From Microcaldota archaeon (lineage in GTDB: Archaea > Micrarchaeota > Micrarchaeia > Micrarchaeales > Micrarchaeaceae): DNA of 8,904 nt. The notes beneath the pieces are model-generated. The model saw nothing but the letters and a program-made list of their open reading frames with translations, made no database searches and was not told where the DNA came from. Below are positions 1 through 4,167 of this stretch, in pieces; within the stretch, counting starts at the first letter, position 1; the number at the start of each line of letters is the position of its first letter. The DNA lies in NCBI GenBank assembly GCA_021791775.1, contig JAJYVY010000027.1, positions 1 to 8,904 on the forward strand, read 5' to 3'. The translations under genes were made by a program, and so were the position numbers.

Positions 1-378
1 CCTAAAACCATCCTTAGTTTGGATTGAGGGCTGAAACTCGCCCTCATGAAAATGGAATCCCTAGTAATCGCCCATCACTAAATCGATTGAGCCCTGATAT
101 TTATGCATAAAAAGAGCAAGTGCAATAATGCTTGCATATAGGGCAATGAAGGCAAGGCGCAGGTATCATTCAAGACTTGCCGCTCTGGCGCTTACGGGCT
201 CATCGATGTGAAATTAGGCGGTGAATCTGTCCCAGCTCCTTGCACACACCGCCCGCCACGTCACCCAAGTGAGGTTCTAGTGAGGCAGTATCTTCGGATA
301 CTTTCGAGTTAGGGCTTTGTGAGGAGGGCGAAGGCGTAACAAGGTATCCGTAGGGGAACCTGCGGATAGATCACCTCG
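1..378 (+). rRNA. 16S ribosomal RNA, 3' part, interrupted by an intron
   Basis: This is the 3' end of an archaeal small-subunit rRNA; the 5' part lies outside the window. Recognisable landmarks are the GCTGAAACTCGCCCTCATGA block (about 30-49), TAGTAATCG of helix 43, TTGCACACACCGCCCG (240-255), GTAACAAGG (336-344), the helix 45 hairpin GTAGGGGAACCTGC and the terminal GATCACCTCG. The mature 3' end is placed near 378 by analogy. Exons are 1-80 and 214-378 if the BHB intron is removed. Odd points: the decoding-site pair 1406/1495 is C-G (256 with 334), position 1529 is A instead of G, and 1539 is G instead of C (E. coli numbering by hand alignment). Helix 45 keeps pairing through a compensated change (TCC with GGA), so the gene looks functional rather than decayed. 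No 23S or tRNA-Ala gene follows within the window. Confidence 0.97.
81..213 (+). other. BHB-type intron in 16S rRNA (helix 43 loop)
   Basis: A 133-nt insertion interrupts helix 43 near E. coli position 1360. Its ends form a bulge-helix-bulge: exon stem CGCCCA with TAGGCG (one C-A mismatch), a central 4-bp helix TCAC (75-78) with GTGA (208-211), a 3-nt bulge TAA (79-81) on the 5' side and AAT (212-214) on the 3' side, then an intron stem ATCGAT-T-GAGCCC (82-94) with GGGCTCATCGAT (196-207). Cutting after the second base of each bulge, the known archaeal rule, joins 80 to 214 and gives a helix 43 element of 19 nt from CGCC to GGCG, the same length as in E. coli. It is too short to encode a homing endonuclease and no ORF is visible. 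The alternative is an unspliced expansion segment, but the exact BHB geometry argues for an intron. Confidence 0.85.
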
Positions 379-394
379 GAAAACTTTTGTTTTC
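379..394 (+). other. Hairpin just after the 16S 3' end
   Basis: GAAAAC (379-384), loop TTTT, then GTTTTC (389-394) form a perfect 6-bp stem directly behind the anti-Shine-Dalgarno tail. It could mark 3'-end processing of the rRNA. The role is inferred; the structure is A/T-rich and weak. Confidence 0.4.
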
Positions 395-444
395 TAATGA
401 TGTGCAAAAGGAAGCGTTGGGCCTCCCATTAAACCTCAAGACTG

Positions 445-452
445 TTTTTTTT
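445..452 (+). terminator. Oligo-T terminator after 16S
   Basis: Eight consecutive T residues about 67 nt after the 16S end, in the orientation expected for archaeal factor-independent termination, which needs a T-tract and no hairpin. It suggests that the 16S transcript ends here rather than running on to a 23S gene. Confidence 0.6.
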
Positions 453-480
453 ACCCACACGGCGTAAGCCATGAATATGC

Positions 481-489
481 TTATTAATT
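481..489 (+). promoter_or_regulatory. TATA box of the LAGLIDADG gene
   Basis: TTATTAATT is centred about 24 nt before the ATG at 509. At the usual archaeal TATA-to-start distance this predicts a leaderless mRNA, in line with the absence of a Shine-Dalgarno match before that ATG. Prediction from spacing only. Confidence 0.4.
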
Positions 490-508
490 CTGAGCGCATA
501 GCAATACT

Positions 509-1015
509 ATGGCAACTAAGCTAAAACTATCGCCGGACATAAGCTACATGCTCGGCATATACAGCGCGCGCGGAGAGCCGGAGCAGCCAATAAGAGTGCG
601 TGCCGCCAACAGCGAGATGCTTGAGAGATTCATCAAGATAGCGATAAGCGAACTTGGCATAGAGCCTAACAAGATATTGCTGGAGGGGATGGACGCCTCT
701 TTCTACAACTCGAAGATAAAGAGGCTTTTTGACAGGGCGCTTGAACGGCGGGCAAAGACATTTAAATACAGCAATGATTATTCTGGCAGCTACATAGCGG
801 GCATATTTGATTGTTTGGGAGGTTTCGACAAGAAAGGCATGTTCATAAGGGATTTGGACGCGGCCGACTGGATGCTGATGGAGAACATAGGCATACATTT
901 GAAAGCGCAAGGCAGCAAAGCATATGTGATGAATGAGAACCGTCTTGTAGAGCTCATAAAAAGGCACAGCTCTGCTCTGGGGGTTGTAGGAAATGCCAGA
1001 AAAAGCAGGCATTGA
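509..1015 (+). CDS. Compact double-motif LAGLIDADG protein, probably catalytically dead
   Basis: 168 aa. Two LAGLIDADG-like motifs are visible: MLGIYSARG at residues 14-22 and IAGIFDCLGG at 96-105. The spacing of about 82 residues and the total length resemble compact archaeal intron endonucleases such as I-DmoI, where the two motifs form the central helices between two DNA-binding halves. In this family the acidic residue at motif position 8 binds the catalytic metal; here it is R21 in the first motif and L103 in the second, so DNA cleavage is unlikely. A retained role in RNA or DNA binding, for example as a maturase, is possible. It stands alone 130 nt behind the 16S gene, not inside the intron, and no Shine-Dalgarno match precedes the ATG. 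The family call rests on motif reading only; a conserved non-mobile archaeal LAGLIDADG-like protein is the main alternative. Confidence 0.72.
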   Translation: MATKLKLSPDISYMLGIYSARGEPEQPIRVRAANSEMLERFIKIAISELGIEPNKILLEGMDASFYNSKIKRLFDRALERRAKTFKYSNDYSGSYIAGIFDCLGGFDKKGMFIRDLDAADWMLMENIGIHLKAQGSKAYVMNENRLVELIKRHSSALGVVGNARKSRH

Positions 1016-1097
1016 GTACGTAGGCATGGAGGAGGTGCTCCAGGACTTCTGGAAGAGGCCTCGGACTGAAGCCCGGGGGAATGGGGATACCACTTGA
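993..1097 (+). CDS. Possible 34-aa small protein overlapping the LAGLIDADG gene
   Basis: An ATG at 993 opens a 34-codon frame that overlaps the last 23 nt of the preceding gene and stops with TGA at 1095-1097, directly abutting the stop of the convergent phosphatase gene. The product begins MPEKAGIEYV and includes EEVLQDFWKRPR, an amphipathic-looking stretch. The weak upstream purine run (TAGGAA) lies only a few bases before the start. Translation could be coupled to the upstream gene. I recognise no family. It fills the only gap between the two convergent genes, but chance remains a real explanation at this length. Confidence 0.3.
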   Translation: MPEKAGIEYVGMEEVLQDFWKRPRTEARGNGDTT

Positions 1098-1709
1098 TTA
1101 TGGCATCTTGATCTTGGCGAGCATATTCTTTGGTATGCATGGCATGGAAGCCCCCCATAGCTTGTATCCTTCCTCGCTGTGCGATATGGCCGTGAGACTG
1201 CCGTTCTTTATTGCCATGCCAAGCAGCTCATAGCGCCCCAGCCCTAAAATTGACGATATTGCCGCCCTTATTGTGTCTTCGTGGCTGACCGCCACCACGG
1301 CCCCTTTGTAATCCGATAGCGAGTCCATGAAATCATTGACTCTGTGTTCGAGATGGGCCCAACTTTCAACCTTCAGTTTCTTCAGCTTCCTTTCTCCCAA
1401 TTCAAAGTACCATCTTCCTTCTTTGCATGACTTCCCTTCCATACCGCCCATTTTGATCTCTATTATCCTATCGTCTACTTCAATATTCAATCCTAATCCG
1501 GCATTCAGTATCTCAGCAGTTTGCTTCGCCCGCTCTAACGGGCTAGCTACGATCCTTGACACATTAATCTTCCTGATTTCTTTTGCTGCTGACTCTGCCT
1601 GTTTTTTGCCAAGCTCTGTCAGTCCGTATTTGTATTTCGGGTTGCTGTTGAGCCTATCAAGAACGTTTGCTTTGCTCTGACCGTGCCTTACGAATATTAT
1701 CGTAGTCAT
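1098..1709 (-). CDS. Histidine phosphatase (phosphoglycerate mutase-like) family protein
   Basis: 203 aa when started at the ATG at 1707-1709. This start puts the RHGQS motif (residues 8-12, phospho-accepting His9) at the usual extreme N terminus, gives an AGGTG binding site 4 nt upstream, and overlaps the Nudix stop by 4 nt (ATGA). A longer in-frame start at 1808 adds 33 unrelated residues and is rejected. Other family landmarks are SPLERAKQT (56-64, Arg60), IIEIKMGGMEG (82-92, the family's acidic residue probably E84) and VSHED (141-145, second catalytic His143). The family removes or moves phosphate through a phosphohistidine intermediate in the cytoplasm; substrates range from sugar phosphates to alpha-ribazole phosphate and nucleotides, and the substrate cannot be read here. 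It is the last gene of the ribosomal-protein unit and is translationally coupled to the Nudix hydrolase. Confidence 0.9.
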   Translation of the reverse strand: MTTIIFVRHGQSKANVLDRLNSNPKYKYGLTELGKKQAESAAKEIRKINVSRIVASPLERAKQTAEILNAGLGLNIEVDDRIIEIKMGGMEGKSCKEGRWYFELGERKLKKLKVESWAHLEHRVNDFMDSLSDYKGAVVAVSHEDTIRAAISSILGLGRYELLGMAIKNGSLTAISHSEEGYKLWGASMPCIPKNMLAKIKMP

Positions 1710-2224
1710 GGTGCACCTAAATACGCTTTTAATTTTAACAGCAGCTTTTTTTGATCCTCTTTCAATTCGCTCAGCTTCAGCGCCTCGTCGATCGGCAGCA
1801 CCTGCCATGAGATATGTTCCTCGGACAACCTTATCCTTTTGAGATCATCCTCGCTTATTCTTGCAAGATAGTACCTGCGGGTCTTCTTTATATGCGCCAT
1901 GCTTCCTTTGTGCGGACCGCTTCTTGCAGCCGCGTCAAATTCGTAGCTTATGCCTTCGCAGAAGCCCGTATCCACTTCGGGCTCCAGGCCGGTTTCCTCC
2001 TTTATCTCCCTTTTTGCAGACGCGACAGGGTCGCTGCCCTCCATCATGCCTGATGGGCCTACATCCATATCATTGGTGGATTTATGGTAGAATTCCGCAT
2101 TCTGGGTGAGCAGCACTATGTTCGCTTTGCCGTTCATAAAAACGCAGAGCACCGCGCCTGTAGAAAGTTGCGCTATAACAGGCAGCTTGGCGTTTTGGCC
2201 TGTTTTCGGCTCACTTGCGCTCAT
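1706..2224 (-). CDS. Nudix hydrolase
   Basis: 172 aa. The Nudix box lies at residues 59-80, GMMEGSDPVASAK followed by REIKEETGL. The Mg-binding REUxEExGU half is intact. The upstream half is one residue shorter than the GX5E consensus and has S64 where the Glu is usual. Nudix enzymes hydrolyse nucleoside diphosphates linked to another group, such as ADP-ribose, NADH, oxidised dNTPs or dinucleoside polyphosphates. The region after the box (residues 90-125) contains an insertion rich in G, H, K and R that may shape the substrate pocket. The start codon overlaps the rps11 stop by 4 nt (ATGA), with GGGGAAGGAGAG just upstream. A linked Nudix and histidine phosphatase pair could act in successive dephosphorylation steps, which is inference. 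Confidence 0.9.
   Translation of the reverse strand: MSASEPKTGQNAKLPVIAQLSTGAVLCVFMNGKANIVLLTQNAEFYHKSTNDMDVGPSGMMEGSDPVASAKREIKEETGLEPEVDTGFCEGISYEFDAAARSGPHKGSMAHIKKTRRYYLARISEDDLKRIRLSEEHISWQVLPIDEALKLSELKEDQKKLLLKLKAYLGAP
1714..1718 (-). promoter_or_regulatory. Ribosome binding site AGGTG of the histidine phosphatase
   Basis: AGGTG on the minus strand, 4 nt from the ATG at 1709, pairs with CACCU of the 16S tail. It lies inside the end of the Nudix gene and supports the short start over the upstream one. Confidence 0.6.
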
Positions 2225-2721
2225 ACTCTCCTTCCCCTTCTGCCGCCAGGCCTCTTTGTAGTGTCTGTGGGTATCGGGGTGACGTCCTCTATCCTGTTTA
2301 TTATGAGCCCTGATCTGGCAAGCACCCTTACGACCGCCTGGGCGCCTGGCCCTGGGGTCTTGGAGTTATGCCCTCCTGGAGCCCTTATCTCTATGTTGAT
2401 ATTCTTTATGCCCTTCTCTTTTGCTGCTGCTGCAACCTTATATGCAGCCTGCATTGCGGCGTACGGCGACCCTTCCTGCGAATCCGCATTGACCACCATG
2501 CCGCCGCTGCCAACCGCGATGGTTTCCGCGCCGCTCATATCGGTAAGGGTTATTATCGTGTCGTTCTTTGAGGAGAATACGTGCGCGACAGCGATCCTGT
2601 CGGCCTTCGGCTTTGCCTTGGCCTCCTCCATCGCCTTGGCCTCGTATGAAATCTCCTTTTCCTTCTTCTGCTCCGCAGGCGCAGCGGCTGGCTGTTTCTT
2701 GACATCCGGTTTTTTTGCCAT
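2221..2721 (-). CDS. rps11: 30S ribosomal protein S11
   Basis: 166 aa. The core from about residue 41 matches archaeal uS11: the HVFSSKNDTIITLTD strand region, GGHNSKTPGPGAQAV (116-130) and the diagnostic C terminus TPIPTDTTKRPGGRRGRRV. S11 sits on the small-subunit platform and contacts the mRNA exit region, where the Shine-Dalgarno helix forms. About 40 extra N-terminal residues, rich in Lys, Ala, Glu and Pro, precede the core; archaeal S11 is usually about 130-140 aa. The ATG at 2721 has a TGATGATC run upstream that can pair with GAUCA of the 16S tail, and the gene starts 7 nt after the rps4 stop. It is the third gene of the S13-S4-S11 set. Confidence 0.97.
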   Translation of the reverse strand: MAKKPDVKKQPAAAPAEQKKEKEISYEAKAMEEAKAKPKADRIAVAHVFSSKNDTIITLTDMSGAETIAVGSGGMVVNADSQEGSPYAAMQAAYKVAAAAKEKGIKNINIEIRAPGGHNSKTPGPGAQAVVRVLARSGLIINRIEDVTPIPTDTTKRPGGRRGRRV

Positions 2722-2728
2722 ACGATCA

Positions 2729-3274
2729 TCATGTGCTTTGCGTCTCTTCCTGCTGGGCTGCTGGCTGCGGTTCTGATGCGCTTTGCGCCACCGGCTCTAT
2801 CTTTATTGGTTTGTAGTACCCTATAAATTTTTCATCGGAAAGGCTTACAAGGTAGCCGGGCCTATTGACCCTTTTTCCGTTTACTGATATGAAGCCGTGC
2901 GTTATGAACTGCCTGGCCTGCTTCATCGTCCGCGCCAGCCCTTTTCTAAACACTACAGACTGCAGCCTTCTTTCCAGAAGCGCCCTTTCATTGAGATCCA
3001 GAAGGTTATCTAGAGTGGCGTCCTGCTTTGTTATACCGTATTTTGAAAGCCTTGCGATCATGCTTACTTCTTCCTTGTTTGTGCTCGATGCTCCTGATAA
3101 GAAGAGTCTTGCGTTCCTTCTTATCCTTTCGGTTCTTGTCTGCGCGATCCACAATTCCTTCATATTCTTTAACCCGTATTCCTCCAAGAGCTGATTGTCG
3201 GATGTAATTCTCTCTGTGCTCCATACCTCCTTTGGCCTATTATGTTTCGCTCTGTTCCTTTTTGGGGCTCCCAT
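2729..3274 (-). CDS. rps4: 30S ribosomal protein S4
   Basis: 181 aa, about the normal size for archaeal uS4. The N terminus GAPKRNRAKHNRPKEVW is typical of archaeal and eukaryotic homologues (S9e type), and the S4 RNA-binding domain occupies about residues 101-150 (ERRLQSVVFRKGLA, then ITHGFISVNGKRVNRPGYLV). S4 nucleates small-subunit assembly on the 5' domain of 16S rRNA. The last 20 residues (from PVAQSASEPQ) form a Gln/Ala/Pro/Glu-rich low-complexity tail. The start is supported by GTGAT (3280-3284 on the minus strand), a binding site that contains the TGA stop of rps13, so the two genes are tightly coupled. Confidence 0.97.
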   Translation of the reverse strand: MGAPKRNRAKHNRPKEVWSTERITSDNQLLEEYGLKNMKELWIAQTRTERIRRNARLFLSGASSTNKEEVSMIARLSKYGITKQDATLDNLLDLNERALLERRLQSVVFRKGLARTMKQARQFITHGFISVNGKRVNRPGYLVSLSDEKFIGYYKPIKIEPVAQSASEPQPAAQQEETQST

Positions 3275-3280
3275 GCTTTA

Positions 3281-3904
3281 TCACTTCTTAGGCGCTTCTT
3301 TGCCCTTTTCCTGCTGTGCTGCTGCCAACTGCGCTTTTGCGGCTTTCTTCATTACTCCGACAGTCGCGCCGGTCCTTCCTGTAGATTTGGTGTGCTGCCC
3401 TCTTACTTTCTGGCCGTGCTGGTGTCTATACCCTCTCCATAATCTTAATGAAACGTCCCTGCTGACATCCTGGCGCACTGCAAAGGCAAGGTCGTTGCCT
3501 ACGACGTGCGATTCCTTGCCAGTTTCCATGTCCTTCCTCCTGTTTAGGAGGTAGTTGGGGATGCCGTACTTGAGAGGCTCCTTTATTATGTTGTTTATCG
3601 ATTCCACCTGCTCCTCTGAGAGATCTCCCAGTGCGGTTGACTTTGATATTCCGAGCTTTGTTTCAATTGTATAAGATAGCGAATGCGAGAAATTGCTTCC
3701 TATTCCTTTTATTTTCGACAGTGCCCTTTCTATGTTTAATGACCCGTCTATGTCAGCGCCCCCCATCCTTATTATCGAAGTTGCCTTCTTTGCCTCCCTC
3801 CGCTGCTCGTGCTGCGGGTGATGCCTCGGCTGCTGCGGAGGCTGCTGCTTCGCTGCTGTGCCCTGCTCCTTCTTCGGTTCGGCATTCGCCGTTTCCTCTG
3901 CCAT
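3281..3904 (-). CDS. rps13: 30S ribosomal protein S13
   Basis: 207 aa, clearly longer than the roughly 150-160 aa usual for archaeal uS13. The core runs from about residue 43 (SIIRMGGADIDGSL) through the helix-two-turn-helix segment with KIKGIG, the YGIPNYLLNRRKD motif, and the C-terminal rRNA-binding RGQHTKSTGRTGATVGV. S13 lies in the head and touches the P-site tRNA and S19. The first 40 residues are a Gln/Pro/His/Lys-rich extension and the last 22 are an Ala/Gln/Lys tail. The ATG at 3904 is preceded by GTGAT (3908-3912 on the minus strand), which pairs with AUCAC of the 16S tail. The gene starts only 10 nt after the tRNA-Ser 3' end and is the first protein gene of the unit. Confidence 0.96.
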   Translation of the reverse strand: MAEETANAEPKKEQGTAAKQQPPQQPRHHPQHEQRREAKKATSIIRMGGADIDGSLNIERALSKIKGIGSNFSHSLSYTIETKLGISKSTALGDLSEEQVESINNIIKEPLKYGIPNYLLNRRKDMETGKESHVVGNDLAFAVRQDVSRDVSLRLWRGYRHQHGQKVRGQHTKSTGRTGATVGVMKKAAKAQLAAAQQEKGKEAPKK

Positions 3905-3907
3905 GAA

Positions 3908-3912
3908 ATCAC
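3908..3912 (-). promoter_or_regulatory. Ribosome binding site GTGAT of rps13
   Basis: GTGAT on the minus strand, 3 nt from the ATG, complements AUCAC in the 16S tail. The same pentamer precedes rps4. It lies wholly inside the 10-nt gap between tRNA-Ser and rps13. Confidence 0.55.
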
Positions 3913-3928
3913 GACGCCAAGGCTGGGA

Positions 3929-3945
3929 TATTCAGCTTTGCAGCA
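3929..3945 (-). other. tRNA-Ser intron 2 in the T loop, position 59/60, 17 nt
   Basis: The T stem CTGGG/CCCAG encloses TTCA, bulge AAT, a 2-bp GC/GC inner stem with loop TGCAAA, then TGAA and bulge TAT. TTCA with TGAA is the 4-bp central helix with a 3-nt bulge on each side, a full BHB. Excision of 17 nt restores the standard TTCAAAT loop. Introns at this site are non-canonical and need a splicing endonuclease of broad specificity. Confidence 0.9.
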
Positions 3946-3977
3946 TTTGAACCCAGAAGGCCCGAAGGCCATGCGCT

Positions 3978-3989
3978 TCCTGGAAGGAT
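3978..3989 (-). other. tRNA-Ser intron 1, position 37/38, 12 nt
   Basis: On the minus strand the anticodon stem is followed by CTGG, a 3-nt bulge AAA, a 5-nt loop TCCTT, CCAG and a 3-nt bulge GAA. CTGG with CCAG is the central 4-bp helix. Cutting after the second base of each bulge removes ATCCTTCCAGGA and leaves a normal 7-nt anticodon loop. The inner helix is absent, a relaxed BHB form, and 12 nt is near the lower size limit for archaeal tRNA introns. Confidence 0.9.
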
Positions 3990-4051
3990 TTCCAGGCGCA
4001 CGCGTTACCGGTTTCCGCCACCTTGGCATCTCTATATATTGAACCAGACTG

Positions 4052-4059
4052 CTATTTAG
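4052..4059 (-). promoter_or_regulatory. Putative TATA box of the tRNA-Ser/ribosomal-protein unit
   Basis: Minus-strand CTAAATAG is centred about 28 nt before the tRNA 5' end, the right distance for transcription starting at or just before the tRNA. A second AT-rich stretch, AATATATAGA (4031-4040), lies too close to the tRNA to serve it. The 4028-4167 interval holds no gene. Confidence 0.4.
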
Positions 4060-4167
4060 AGTTTGTGATGTCCAAAAGCCGTCCTTTACTTCCTATTCTG
4101 GGTTTAACGTTTAAAAAGATATCTATTGTGGTGCGGTAAAGTGAACACTTAGCTCTACTTTAAATAT

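Larger units (their letters stand above)
3915..4027 (-). tRNA. tRNA-Ser(GGA) with two introns
   Basis: Class II tRNA, 113 nt as encoded and 84 nt after removal of two introns. The acceptor stem GCCAAGG (4021-4027) pairs with CCTTGGC; the discriminator is G (3915) and CCA is not encoded. The D stem is GCG/CGC, the anticodon stem TGCGC/GCGCA, the variable arm GGCC-TTCG-GGCC and the T stem CTGGG/CCCAG with loop TTCAAAT after splicing. The spliced anticodon loop is CTGGAAA, giving anticodon GGA (3991-3993) for UCC/UCU serine codons. Introns are 12 nt (3978-3989, position 37/38) and 17 nt (3929-3945, position 59/60). The long variable arm and the G discriminator both fit serine. It lies 10 nt upstream of rps13 and is probably co-transcribed with it. 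Confidence 0.95.

Noticed and set aside
81..213. Homing endonuclease gene inside the 16S intron
   Set aside because: 133 nt is too short and no continuous frame with LAGLIDADG motifs is present.
395..500. C/D-box small RNA after 16S (ATGATG near 398, CTGA near 490)
   Set aside because: The boxes are about 90 nt apart and lack the internal C' and D' arrangement, so chance is more likely.
527..1158. Long minus-strand frames opposite the LAGLIDADG gene
   Set aside because: They are antisense shadows of a frame with recognisable motifs, they overlap each other, and neither shows a family motif.
1710..1808. 33-residue N-terminal extension of the histidine phosphatase
   Set aside because: The RHG motif belongs at the N terminus, and the ATG at 1709 has a binding site and the same 4-nt overlap seen at the previous gene junction.
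3772..4029. 85-aa minus-strand frame across the rps13 start and tRNA-Ser
   Set aside because: It runs through the tRNA and the first part of rps13 in another frame; its basic composition is a by-product.
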